A stretch of 64,000 nucleotides of DNA, taken from assembly GCF_037081775.1 (NCBI RefSeq), contig NZ_JBAMHQ010000001.1, forward strand, positions 1,674,001-1,738,000, given 5' to 3'. The stretch is from Haladaptatus sp. ZSTT2 (GTDB lineage: Archaea > Halobacteriota > Halobacteria > Halobacteriales > Halococcaceae). The position numbers were made by a program, and so were the translations under genes. Positions within the stretch are counted from its first letter, which is position 1; each line of letters opens with the position of its first letter. The notes below the pieces were generated by a model. That model saw only the letters and a list, made by a program, of their open reading frames with translations. It made no database searches and had not been told where the DNA came from. Below, in pieces: positions 30,001 to 38,912 of the stretch.

Positions 30001-30810
30001 ATGCCGGTTGCAGACCTCCACGTACACACAACGGCGTCTGACGGCACGATGGCGCTCTCCGACGTGCCGCGGGCGGCGACGCTCGCGGAACTCGACGTGG
30101 TGGCCATCACCGACCACGACCTCATCCACCCCGGCCTCGCTGCGCCCGTGACGAGCCACGAGGACATCACGTTCATCCGTGGCATCGAACTGCGCGTTGA
30201 CGCCGGAAGCTTCGACATCGACCTGCTTGGCTACGCCGTCACGCCGACCGATTCCCTCGTCTCGACGCTCGACCGCATCCAGCAAAACCGCCTCGAACGG
30301 GCGCGCGCAATCGTCGCGGCCGTTGAAGCCCGCCTCGGCGTCTCCCTCGACATCGAGTATAAATCGGGCGTTGGCCGCCCGCACATCGCCCGCGCCATCG
30401 AGGCGAGTGAGGCACCGTACGCCTATCAGGACGCCTTCGACGAACTCATCGGCGACGACGGGCCGTGTTTCGTCCGCCGGGCGGCCATTCCCTCCTTCGA
30501 CGACGGCGCGAAACTGCTCACGGACGCCTGCGCCGTCGTCAGCCTCGCCCACCCGTTCCGGTACCCACACCCCGAGAAAGCCCTCGACCTCGCTGTCTCA
30601 CTCGACGCCATCGAGGCATACTATCCCTACGACCGCCCCGTAGACGACGCGCTCGTCTGGGAGGCAGTCGAAGAGCATGACCTCCTCGTGACCGGCGGCA
30701 GCGACGCGCACATCGACGTACTCGGGAAGGAGACCCTCTCAGGGACGGAGCTCGACCGCTTTTGTCAACGCTTGTCGGGGTCGGAGCCTTCAACTGCTAG
30801 AGAAGCGTAG
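30001..30810 (+). CDS. PHP-domain phosphoesterase
   Basis: A 269-aa metal-dependent phosphoesterase of the polymerase/histidinol-phosphatase (PHP) family. Metal ligands include D5-H7-H9 (ADLHVHT), D15, TDHD (near 37-40), HPF (near 183-185) and SDAH (near 236-239). The family hydrolyses small phosphates such as 3',5'-nucleoside bisphosphates or histidinol phosphate. Start at the ATG at 30001. The gene ends seven bases before a tiny zinc-protein gene that probably shares its transcript. Confidence 0.9.
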   Translation: MPVADLHVHTTASDGTMALSDVPRAATLAELDVVAITDHDLIHPGLAAPVTSHEDITFIRGIELRVDAGSFDIDLLGYAVTPTDSLVSTLDRIQQNRLERARAIVAAVEARLGVSLDIEYKSGVGRPHIARAIEASEAPYAYQDAFDELIGDDGPCFVRRAAIPSFDDGAKLLTDACAVVSLAHPFRYPHPEKALDLAVSLDAIEAYYPYDRPVDDALVWEAVEEHDLLVTGGSDAHIDVLGKETLSGTELDRFCQRLSGSEPSTAREA

Positions 30811-30817
30811 TCATTGT

Positions 30818-30973
30818 ATGCGCTGTCACTACTGCGACCGAGAGGCTGCCTTCGCCGTGGAAAAAGACCACATGAAGGTCGGGCTCTGTGAACAGCATCT
30901 CCGCGAGCGAATGCGGGAACTCGCAGACGCGCAGGCGTTCGGCACGCTCCCGGACGGACTCGATACGAAGTAA
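30818..30973 (+). CDS. DUF6757-like small zinc protein
   Basis: A 51-aa protein found by reading the gap: MRCHYCDREAA begins it, with CHYC at 3-6 and CEQH near 24-27 making a likely zinc site, and a helical RERMRELADAQ segment after. It resembles the haloarchaeal DUF6757 family. It lies just after the PHP gene and is probably co-transcribed. Function unknown. Confidence 0.75.
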   Translation: MRCHYCDREAAFAVEKDHMKVGLCEQHLRERMRELADAQAFGTLPDGLDTK

Positions 30974-30987
30974 AATTCGCTTTTTCG

Positions 30988-31359
<372 letters not shown>

Positions 31360-31447
31360 TTAATAGCTAGCGAGGCGTGTCGCTTTCGGGCGATTTTCGG
31401 CGCGTTCGCTCGCTTCTTCACCGTGAAAAACTCTCTCACAACCGCCG

Positions 31448-32179
31448 TCAGAGCCGCACGGCCATCATCACTTCATCGATGTACGTCTCACCGAGCTTGT
31501 AGTGTTTCGCGCGCGTCGCCTCGATTTCCCAGTCGTGGGATTCGAGGAACTGGATTGCGTCGGTGTTCGTAGACGGCACCGAGTTGTAGATTTTCTCGAA
31601 GCCGTTTTCCTTGGCCCATTCGAGCCCGCGGTGCAGGAGATGGCTCCCGATGCCGTGGCCCCGGTACTCGTCGATGACGCCGACGGTCAACTCCGCGGTG
31701 TGACCGAGTTTTTCTAACTCAGGCGCGCTCAGATGCACCCAGCCGACGACCTCTCGGTTCACGCACGCGACGAAGAACATACGCGACTCCAACTCGTTGT
31801 GCCGGAGCAACACCTCTTCGTGATCGATGACGTCCGCGACCGACTCACCAACGATGTAGGTTTTCTCCTCTGAAACCTGGCGAATCGCGCCCACCAGCCC
31901 CGTGAGGTCTTCTTGCCGGGCGGGGCGGATGGTGTAATCGACGCCCTCGTCGGTGAACTCCTCTTCTGCCCCGGCCTCGATGGAGACGAGCAGCTTGTCG
32001 TCTGCGACTTCGATGAGACCGTCGCGTTTGAGAATCGCAATGTGGTGTTTGAGGCCGCTCGGGTCAACGCGGAGCGTTCGCTCTAGCTCTTTTGGCGTCA
32101 CCGCCCCGTGGCTCTCGATGTATTCGTAGATGAGACGTCGGTCTTCGTGGCCGAACTCGAGCTTGTCAGAGAGTTTCAT
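31448..32179 (-). CDS. HTH-GNAT fusion acetyltransferase
   Basis: A 243-aa protein with two parts. Residues 1-65 form a winged helix-turn-helix (DRRLIYEYIESHGAV ... LKHHIAILKRDGLIEV). Residues about 78-243 are a GNAT N-acetyltransferase with the acetyl-CoA loop EYRGHGIGSHLL near 171-182. The pairing suggests a regulator that is also an enzyme, or an acetylase targeted to DNA. ATG at 32179 chosen over a GTG five codons upstream. Substrate unknown. Confidence 0.85.
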   Translation of the reverse strand: MKLSDKLEFGHEDRRLIYEYIESHGAVTPKELERTLRVDPSGLKHHIAILKRDGLIEVADDKLLVSIEAGAEEEFTDEGVDYTIRPARQEDLTGLVGAIRQVSEEKTYIVGESVADVIDHEEVLLRHNELESRMFFVACVNREVVGWVHLSAPELEKLGHTAELTVGVIDEYRGHGIGSHLLHRGLEWAKENGFEKIYNSVPSTNTDAIQFLESHDWEIEATRAKHYKLGETYIDEVMMAVRL

Positions 32180-32204
32180 GACAAGCCTTACCACGCCGTC
32201 TTCC

Positions 32205-32597
32205 CTAATAGTTTTTCGTGATTGTTGACCGTCTGGTTGGCACGCCGGTGAGCAGTTGTGCCGTGTCGCGGATGTTGTCCGTTTTCAGGAGTAGCTCTGC
32301 GACCTCGCGGACGGTGAACTCGGCGTTCAACTCGACGCCGTAGCAGTGGGCATAGCAGTCGAGCCAGTCGTTCAGCGCGCGTTCGAGCAGCGAGAACTCG
32401 ACTGTGGAAAAGCGCACCTGCTCGTCGCCGGTGCGCGCCTCGATGTAGACGAGCGCGACTTGGCCGACTCCGTCGCGGAGGTAGGTTAGCGCCCGCTCGT
32501 CGGCCGCCTCGCCGCGTGCGAGTGTCGACTGCTCGCGGTCTGCTTGTGCCCGCTCTGCGAGCGACGAGATGCGCTCCCAGTACGGCGAGTGGGACAT
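32205..32597 (-). CDS. Unknown protein at the end of the fix operon
   Basis: A 130-aa soluble protein, mostly alpha-helical, with no motif I recognise: MSHSPYWERISSLAE at the start, a hydrophobic strand VGQVALVYIEARTG and a helical core ALNDWLDCYAHCYGVEL. Two Cys lie four apart in that core (CYAHC). It starts one base after the fixC stop (32597/32599), so it should be made along with FixABCX, and a role in assembling or regulating that complex is possible. Confidence 0.72.
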   Translation of the reverse strand: MSHSPYWERISSLAERAQADREQSTLARGEAADERALTYLRDGVGQVALVYIEARTGDEQVRFSTVEFSLLERALNDWLDCYAHCYGVELNAEFTVREVAELLLKTDNIRDTAQLLTGVPTRRSTITKNY

Positions 32598-32598
32598 C

Positions 32599-34263
32599 TC
32601 AGCCCCACTTGAACTCGACGCCCTTCTCACCGCGTGGGTGTTCCCACTTCGTCTCTGCGACCACCGCGCAGGTGCCACATTCGACACACGGCTGGGTGTC
32701 GAGGCTCACGATGCGCTCTTCTTTTCCGTCCACCATAATCGTCTCCTCGCGGTAACAGCCACCGCCGAAGTCCATCGCGCTCACCGGACACGCCGTGACC
32801 GCCGCCCCGCTCGCCTCCAGTGAGTTGTCGAGCAGTTTGATGTGCGGGTTGCCCACGTCCGTGTCGTAGGTGAGGTTGCCAATCCGGTCTGCGAGCGACG
32901 GCGGCGTGACCTCGCTCTCGGTGCTGATACGCGTCCCGAGTTCCTCTGCAATCACCGTCGGTAGCGTGACGTACGGCGTCTGGGTGTCCGGCACCATCAT
33001 CGACAGCGACGGCGCAGAGTAGAGTTTTTCGAGACGGCCACCGAGCGCACGGACGCCGAGGCGACCCACCGGCGAGGTGAGCAAGCCATCGAGAATGCCC
33101 TCTGCCGGGCCGTTTTCGCCGACCCGCCGGGCCACCTGATAGCCGCGCGGGCGGAGCTTTTTCATCACGCCTTCGTCGTAGAGTTTGTCGGTGTAGCGCT
33201 GGCCAACTGCCTCGATGTCGCCGCGGGCGCGCGCCTCTGCGAACGCCTCTGCGGCGAGCGCGCCTGCGGTCACGGCGTGGTTCATGCCCTTGATAATCGG
33301 CCCTTGGGCCTGCATCTGGCCCGCAGCGTCGCCAACGAGCACGAGGTTGTCCTTGAACGGTGACGTGTGAGCCACCTTCTTCGAGTCGGGGACGAGTTTT
33401 GCGGAGTATTCGAGTTCCGTGTAGTCGTTGCCGAGCCAGTCTGCGAGCAGCGGGTGGGTGAGCAGGTTGTCGAGCAACTGGTGGGGCTCTGCGCGCTCTT
33501 CCATGAGCGAGTCCAAGTGGAACACCGTCCCAATCGACAGCGACTCTTGGTTGGTGTAGAGGAAGCCACCGCCGCGGACGTTGCCAAAGAGGTTCCCCGA
33601 GAACAGGTGGGCAATCCCTTCGTTCTCGCTAATGTCGAACCGCTCTGCGATAACGTCTGCGGGCATCTCTGCGACCGCTTTCACGCCCTGGAACCACTCT
33701 TCTGGTTCGTCCCAGTCCATCAACCCGGCTTGCCGGGCGAGTTCCGAGTTCACGCCGTCTGCGGCGACGATGAGGTCTGCGGTGATGGGGTCGAGTTCGT
33801 CGCAGGTGACGCCCACGATTTTCCCCTTTTCCCGCAAGAGGCCGTTTACGCGCACGCCGGTGAGCAGGCCGCCACCGGTCTCGCGGGTCATCTCGTGGAC
33901 TCTTCCGGCGAGCCACGAGTCCATCTTGCGGCGGAGCACCGCATCAGACCACTCGGTGTCGTGTTCGTGGAGGTCGGTGATGTCGAACGACTTCACCTTC
34001 TTCCCAGCGATGTTGTGGAGGTGGTACTCCGTGATGGGCCGTTCTGCGGCTTCCTCGCGGAAGTCGGGGAACAGGTCGTCAATCGTGTAGGGGGCAGATT
34101 CCTCCGCGTAGAGGAGGCCGCCTGAGACGTTTTTCGACCCGGCGTCGACGCCGCGTTCTAAAACGAGTGTTTCGATACCGTTTCGTGCGAGCACCGCGGC
34201 CGCTGCCGCCCCACCGGGGCCAGCGCCGACCACGACTGCTTCGTAGTGTTCGTACTCAGTCAT
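32599..34263 (-). CDS. fixC: FixC-FixX fusion: flavoprotein-quinone oxidoreductase with ferredoxin tail
   Basis: A 554-aa fusion. Residues 1-430 are FixC/ETF-QO-like: FAD-binding VVVGAGPGGAAAA near the N-terminus, then GDAAGQMQAQGPIIKG near 305. The last 90 residues equal FixX: TACP, GGGCY and PCVECGTC supply the Cys ligands of a 4Fe-4S cluster, with the family ending KWEHPRGEKGVEFKWG. FixABCX bifurcates electrons from NADH, reducing quinone and ferredoxin/flavodoxin together. In most bacteria FixX is a separate protein. Start overlaps the fixB stop by four bases. Confidence 0.93.
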   Translation of the reverse strand: MTEYEHYEAVVVGAGPGGAAAAAVLARNGIETLVLERGVDAGSKNVSGGLLYAEESAPYTIDDLFPDFREEAAERPITEYHLHNIAGKKVKSFDITDLHEHDTEWSDAVLRRKMDSWLAGRVHEMTRETGGGLLTGVRVNGLLREKGKIVGVTCDELDPITADLIVAADGVNSELARQAGLMDWDEPEEWFQGVKAVAEMPADVIAERFDISENEGIAHLFSGNLFGNVRGGGFLYTNQESLSIGTVFHLDSLMEERAEPHQLLDNLLTHPLLADWLGNDYTELEYSAKLVPDSKKVAHTSPFKDNLVLVGDAAGQMQAQGPIIKGMNHAVTAGALAAEAFAEARARGDIEAVGQRYTDKLYDEGVMKKLRPRGYQVARRVGENGPAEGILDGLLTSPVGRLGVRALGGRLEKLYSAPSLSMMVPDTQTPYVTLPTVIAEELGTRISTESEVTPPSLADRIGNLTYDTDVGNPHIKLLDNSLEASGAAVTACPVSAMDFGGGCYREETIMVDGKEERIVSLDTQPCVECGTCAVVAETKWEHPRGEKGVEFKWG

Positions 34264-35753
34264 TGTGCGTCACCGCGTCCGTCCGCGAGTGCTTTCAGAT
34301 TCAATTCGCCGCTTTCGAGCGCCTCGGTCAACTGCGGGAGCACCTCGAACAGGTCTCCCTCGATGAAGTAATCGGAGAAATCTCGAATCCGCGCGTCGGA
34401 GTCGGTGTTGATGGCGATAATCGTGTCCGACTGGTCGACGCCGACTTTGTGCTGAATCGCCCCGGAGATGCCAGCCGCGATGTACAGCGGCGGCGCGACC
34501 ACCTGTCCGGTCTCACCGAGTTGGCGCTCCTCTGCGACGTACTGTTCGACGTGGCCGCCGACCTTGTACGACGCCGTCACCACCCCGCGCGAGAGGCCGA
34601 GGTCTGCGTCGTCGAACTGTTTGACGAGGTCGAGCGCGAGTTCGATTCCCTTCGTCGGGTCTTTGCCAATGCCGCGACCCACCGCCACGATGACCTCGCG
34701 GCCAGTGAGGTCGACGCCCTCGTCGAGTTGGTTGAACTCCGTGACATGTACCTTGAACCACTCGTCGGGTAATTCGAGGCTGTGGTCGACGATGAGGCCA
34801 ACCCGGTCTTCGTCCGCCTCAGGGACGGGGAAGCTCCCCGGAATCACCGACGCGCCCTGCGGGTGGAACTCCCGAGTCGGGTTGTCGAGACAGAGAATCG
34901 TCGAGTACTCGAATCCGCTGAAGTCGGGGCGTTTCATGTGCAACACGCGCTCGAACTCGACTTTCACGCCGGGCTCGCCCGTCTTCACGGGGTTCGAGAT
35001 GAGTTCGTCCGTGATGTAGAGGTCAGAACAGTCACTCGCCAGCCCGCTGTCGAGTTCGGCCTGCACCATCGCAGAGAGGTCGCGGCCGTTGTTCGTCGCC
35101 GGGAACAGGAAGTATCGCGGTTTATCGTAGTCGCGCCAGTCTGCGTCCCCCCGACTCATGTCCGAGACGATTTCGGTGTACGGCTTGTGCTGGAAGCGTT
35201 CGAGGCGGTCGTCCTCGTGGTAAATTGCCACGTCCGCGCCGTAGGCGATCACGTCGTCTGCGAGGTCGCTCGCATTGTCACCGATGACGACGCCGACGAC
35301 CCGTTCGTCCGCGTCGTAGTCGTCGTTGTACTCGTCTATCAGCTCGCGCGCCTTCCCGAGCATCTCCTTCGACACGTCGATGAGTTCGCCCGCCTGGGTC
35401 TCGCAGTACACCCACATGTCGCGGTAGGTGCCGCCAACGAGCGCGCGGACGTGTTTTTTGTCCACCGTGGGGTGTTCGAGTTCGTCGGGCAAGTCCTCGG
35501 CGAGTTCGATGACATCGATGGCGCGCTTGGCTTCCGGTCGCTCTTTCGCCCCTTCCGGCTCGTCCTGGGCCTCGGCTTCGTCCTCTGCTCCGCCAACCGC
35601 TTCCATGCGCGCTTCGATGGCGGCGATGGCGGTCGTTCGATTCTTCCCGTCTTTTTCGGCTTCGAGCATCTCGGCTAGCGCCGTCGCGTCGTCTATCTCC
35701 GCGAGTGCGGATTCGAGTTCCGGAACTGTGTGGTTGGATGGGTCGAGTGCCAT
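34260..35753 (-). CDS. fixB: FixB, electron-transfer flavoprotein alpha subunit
   Basis: A 497-aa ETF alpha-type protein. The C-terminal FAD domain has the expected GRGIGKDPTKGIELALDL, SRGVVTASYKVGG and YIAAGISGAIQHKVG motifs. Unusually, residues 1-90 are an extra acidic helical domain (AEMLEAEKDGKNRTTAIAAIEARMEAV) followed by an Ala/Glu linker, absent from typical 310-330-aa ETF alpha proteins. With FixA it forms the flavin core of the bifurcating complex. It follows fixA by two bases. Confidence 0.93.
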   Translation of the reverse strand: MALDPSNHTVPELESALAEIDDATALAEMLEAEKDGKNRTTAIAAIEARMEAVGGAEDEAEAQDEPEGAKERPEAKRAIDVIELAEDLPDELEHPTVDKKHVRALVGGTYRDMWVYCETQAGELIDVSKEMLGKARELIDEYNDDYDADERVVGVVIGDNASDLADDVIAYGADVAIYHEDDRLERFQHKPYTEIVSDMSRGDADWRDYDKPRYFLFPATNNGRDLSAMVQAELDSGLASDCSDLYITDELISNPVKTGEPGVKVEFERVLHMKRPDFSGFEYSTILCLDNPTREFHPQGASVIPGSFPVPEADEDRVGLIVDHSLELPDEWFKVHVTEFNQLDEGVDLTGREVIVAVGRGIGKDPTKGIELALDLVKQFDDADLGLSRGVVTASYKVGGHVEQYVAEERQLGETGQVVAPPLYIAAGISGAIQHKVGVDQSDTIIAINTDSDARIRDFSDYFIEGDLFEVLPQLTEALESGELNLKALADGRGDAQ

Positions 35754-35755
35754 GA

Positions 35756-36607
35756 TTAGTCCCCCGCTGCGAACGCGTCCATCACGTCAAACACTTCTTT
35801 CATCCCTTCCATGTCCGTCGCTTCGACCATCGTCGCCTCGCGCTCTGCGGGCGCTTTCGGAATCGGGTCGACCGAGGACACGATGGTTGGTGACCCATCA
35901 AGCCCGATGAAGTTCGGGTCTAAGTTCAACGCGACGTGGTCCCAGACCGTAATCGCGTTCTCTGCATTCTCTGCGCGTTTTTGGGTCTCCTGGCGTAGGT
36001 CTTTGAACACGAGTCGGTGTTCGGCCCGTCGATAGCTCGGCTCGAACTCGGGGTCCATCACGATGAACGCAGGCAGGTCGACCTCGACGGTCTCTACCTC
36101 CTTGATGTCGCCTTCGACGAGACGTTTTGCGCGAACTCGTTTTTCCTCCTCGTCCACGTCGAGGGCGATGACGTGGGTAATCATCGGCCAGTCGAGACAC
36201 CACGCTGTCTGGGGGCCGGTGTGGCCCGTCTCACCGTCTGCGGTTTTGAACCCCGCAAAGATGAGGTCTGGCTCACCGAGTTTCTCGATGCCCGCGCTGA
36301 GCGTAATCGCAGTCGCCCACGTATCAGAGGCGGCCATCTCGCGGTCTGAGAGCAAATACAGGTCGTCTGCGTAGACGTCTCGCATCGCTTCTATGAGGAT
36401 GCCCTGATAGCCCGGTGGCCCCATGCTCATCACGCTGACACGGCCGCCGTGTCTGACTTTTGTCTGCATCGCCGCCTCCAGTGCGAACTTGTCGTTCGGA
36501 TTCATCACCGTCGGCGTCTTTCCCCGTTCGAGGTGTCCCTCCTCGTTAAAAGAGACCTGTCCCTCTCTGAAGTCGGGGACGCCTTTCGTAAGAACAATTG
36601 AGTGCAT
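35756..36607 (-). CDS. fixA: FixA, electron-transfer flavoprotein beta subunit
   Basis: A 283-aa ETF beta-type protein, first gene of the operon. It holds the bifurcating flavin and NADH site in partnership with FixB. Motifs: the MHSIVLTKGVPD start, VMNPNDKFALEAAM near 38-51 and FAGFKTADGETGHTGPQTA near 120-138. The ATG at 36607 gives the conserved N-terminus; the longer frame upstream runs over the promoter. A TATA-like ATAATAAA lies about 50 bases before the ATG. Confidence 0.93.
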   Translation of the reverse strand: MHSIVLTKGVPDFREGQVSFNEEGHLERGKTPTVMNPNDKFALEAAMQTKVRHGGRVSVMSMGPPGYQGILIEAMRDVYADDLYLLSDREMAASDTWATAITLSAGIEKLGEPDLIFAGFKTADGETGHTGPQTAWCLDWPMITHVIALDVDEEEKRVRAKRLVEGDIKEVETVEVDLPAFIVMDPEFEPSYRRAEHRLVFKDLRQETQKRAENAENAITVWDHVALNLDPNFIGLDGSPTIVSSVDPIPKAPAEREATMVEATDMEGMKEVFDVMDAFAAGD

Positions 36608-36656
36608 TGATATCGAACCTCGTGACTCTTCGTCCCATGTTACTCCTACCTCATGG

Positions 36657-36664
36657 TTTATTAT
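36657..36664 (-). promoter_or_regulatory. Probable TATA box of the fix operon
   Basis: ATAATAAA-type run on the minus strand about 50 bases upstream of the fixA ATG, implying a leader of some 20-25 nt. The rest of the 276-base divergent gap shows no clear operator. Confidence 0.4.
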
Positions 36665-36854
36665 TATGTCGGGCCGCCAATTGGACTGGCGGGTGCCACT
36701 TTCACCCCTCTCCAAAATCCGATTCGCGCGTCTCCACGTCGTTCTCCCTTGGATTCGGTGAATGAGCGCGACGTAGCCTGGACTGAGAAACCACACGAAT
36801 CCACCCGAATCCGCCGCCGACTACTGGACAGGCAAAAAACACGAGGGCTAGGAC

Positions 36855-36860
36855 TTTTAT
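36855..36860 (+). promoter_or_regulatory. TATA box of the cupin gene
   Basis: TTTTAT, 24-29 bases before the ATG at 36884. Confidence 0.5.
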
Positions 36861-36883
36861 CGCTCCGCACCCGCGTTCCACCC

Positions 36884-37351
36884 ATGCAAAAGGTTCGTAT
36901 CGACGAGTTAGACCGTCGAATGAGTCCGGCAAGCCGCCGGGTTCCCGTCGCAAAGGCACTCGAAACCGAGGGCCTCGCGCTCAACTACTTCGAACTCGCC
37001 CCCGGCGAGAGCTTCGCCTTCGGCTATCACTGCCACCACGACCAAGAAGAGGTGTTCTACATCCAAGAGGGTACGGCGACGTTCGAAACCGACGACGGCG
37101 AGGTCACCGTCGAGGAAGGCGAGGCCATCCGCTTTGCCCCCGGCGACCACCAACAGGGGTTCAACCACACCGACGAGCGCGTCGTCGCCCTCGCCATCGG
37201 GTCGCCCAAAGAATCGACCGAAATCGATCTCTACGGCGACTGTGAGGACTGTGGCGAGCGCACCCCGCAGAAAATCGAGATGGTCGAGACCAAAGACGCC
37301 CTCGTCACCGTCTGTCTCGAATGTGGCGCACAGACCGGCCGGTACACGTAA
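36884..37351 (+). CDS. Cupin protein with C-terminal zinc ribbon
   Basis: A 155-aa protein. Residues 35-105 form a single cupin barrel with the metal motif YHCHHDQEEVFY (H, H and E ligands) and the second motif PGDHQQGFNH. Residues about 118-150 form a zinc ribbon with CEDC and CLEC knuckles. Many such proteins bind small sugars or act as dioxygenases; the zinc ribbon suggests contact with nucleic acid or protein. It is divergent from the fix operon, with no proven link to it. Confidence 0.85.
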   Translation: MQKVRIDELDRRMSPASRRVPVAKALETEGLALNYFELAPGESFAFGYHCHHDQEEVFYIQEGTATFETDDGEVTVEEGEAIRFAPGDHQQGFNHTDERVVALAIGSPKESTEIDLYGDCEDCGERTPQKIEMVETKDALVTVCLECGAQTGRYT

Positions 37352-37367
37352 TCTGCGAGCCGTTTTT

Positions 37368-38084
37368 TTAGAACCCGAGCACCACGTACGCCGTCCCGAA
37401 CAGAACCGCGTCGTACAGTCCATGAACTAGCATCGGGATGACGAGATTTTGCGTGCGGTCGTAGAGAACGCCGAGGAGGACGGAAATCCCGAACAGCACC
37501 GCGCCCGCGACGCCCACAGCGAGTGGGTCGGGCGTGGCGAGAAGTGACGTTGGGACGTGGGCGAGGGTGAACAACAGACTCGTGAGCGCGATGGCGCTCG
37601 CCGTGCTGAACGACTCGGTGAGATACCGCTGGAGAACGCCGCGAAACAGCAATTCCTCGGCCGGACCAATCACCAAAATCGAGAGGGGAACCAACACGAG
37701 CAACGTGTCGCGAAACCCGTCGAGGGCGGGGTCAACGATGGCGTTTCCCGCGACGGGAAGGCCGAGGGCGAAGATGAGGAGCAACGAAAGGTATCGGAAG
37801 ACGAGCAGGCCCACCGTCCCGGCGACGATGGCGACGTACCCGCGTCGCGCTGGCCAGTGGAGGTTGAAGTAGTCGAGGCGGTGGTGGGCGACCACGAGGA
37901 ACACGCCTGCAGCCGCTGCAAAGCCGAGTTCAGAGAGGATGACGATAATCGTGAACCCGAGAAGCGTCTCCGCTGAGATAAAGAGCGCAGGCAACGAGAG
38001 CGCCACGCTGAGGACGAACGCCCCGGCGGTGATGAGGAGCGCGCCACCGAGGTGTCTCACGGGAGTTGGTGAACGGACTGCCAT
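37368..38084 (-). CDS. CPBP-family intramembrane metalloprotease
   Basis: A 238-aa membrane protein with about seven helices. The CAAX-protease signature is intact: E143-E144-x3-R148 (PAEELLFRG), H176 (FTLAHVPT) and a final H-x3-D (HGLYDA near 222-226). Eukaryotic relatives cleave prenylated CAAX proteins; in haloarchaea the substrates are unknown, with bacteriocin-like or membrane targets suggested. Confidence 0.92.
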   Translation of the reverse strand: MAVRSPTPVRHLGGALLITAGAFVLSVALSLPALFISAETLLGFTIIVILSELGFAAAAGVFLVVAHHRLDYFNLHWPARRGYVAIVAGTVGLLVFRYLSLLLIFALGLPVAGNAIVDPALDGFRDTLLVLVPLSILVIGPAEELLFRGVLQRYLTESFSTASAIALTSLLFTLAHVPTSLLATPDPLAVGVAGAVLFGISVLLGVLYDRTQNLVIPMLVHGLYDAVLFGTAYVVLGF

Positions 38085-38126
38085 AGCCGTAAAAAGTGCG
38101 ACTCGGGCTTAGTTAGTCGGTCGTTC

Positions 38127-38831
38127 CTACCGACGGGCCGGTGCGCGCGGGATGTCCTTGACCTCGCGGACGTAGTCACAGAAGTTCTCGAAGACGAGTT
38201 TCGCCTGCTGGGCGCGGGCGTAGTTTTCCTCGGTGATGCCACCCATGACCTCGGCGCGCTTCTCGTCGGTCAGGTCTTTGCTCTCGGTGAGCAGTCTCGC
38301 CGTCTCCATATCGTATTCGGGGTGGAACTGGACGCCGAAGCTGTCGCCCAACTGGAAGCCGTGGACGCCGTAGTCGTTCTCTGCGGTGCGCGTTGCGCCG
38401 GGTGGGAGTTCCGTGACGGCGTCTTGATGTGAGGTGAACGAGAGAAAGTGCTCATCGATCCCCGCAAACAGCGGCGTGTTGTCGAGGTGCGTGATCTCTC
38501 GATACCCGATTTCATAGGCGCCCATCCCTTCGACGGTGCCGCCGAGCACGTCGGCGAGCAGTTGGTGGCCGTAACAGACGCCGAGGGCGGGCAGGCCCCG
38601 GTCTACGGCTTCGCGCGCCCAGTCTTTGAGGGGTTGAATCCACGCTTCGTCCCAGTACACAGACGAGCGCGACCCGGTCACGAGAAAGCCATCGAAGTCA
38701 AAGCTGTCCGGCAGTCTGCCTTCGGTGGCGTGAAACTCCACGAGGTCTGCGTCCACTTCGCGCCGGAAGTTGCGCTTCGTGTCCGTGTCGTCGTGAGCGG
38801 CGTTTAAAAGGGCGAATCGAAGCCGAGTCAT
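38127..38831 (-). CDS. Class I glutamine amidotransferase
   Basis: A 234-aa protein with the catalytic triad Cys-His-Glu: C86 in GVCYGHQ and H170/E172 in FHPEYD. It is a stand-alone GATase1 of the GMP-synthase-like group, which often act on gamma-glutamyl compounds rather than feeding ammonia to a synthase. No partner synthase is adjacent, so the substrate is unknown. Confidence 0.9.
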   Translation of the reverse strand: MTRLRFALLNAAHDDTDTKRNFRREVDADLVEFHATEGRLPDSFDFDGFLVTGSRSSVYWDEAWIQPLKDWAREAVDRGLPALGVCYGHQLLADVLGGTVEGMGAYEIGYREITHLDNTPLFAGIDEHFLSFTSHQDAVTELPPGATRTAENDYGVHGFQLGDSFGVQFHPEYDMETARLLTESKDLTDEKRAEVMGGITEENYARAQQAKLVFENFCDYVREVKDIPRAPARR

Positions 38832-38912
38832 TACTGTCTAGATGAGAGCAAGCGTTTAGTGCGTTACGCTCCCCAAGGTTTCTGCCGGGCGTTTGTGCGC
38901 CCGAGCCGCTGA

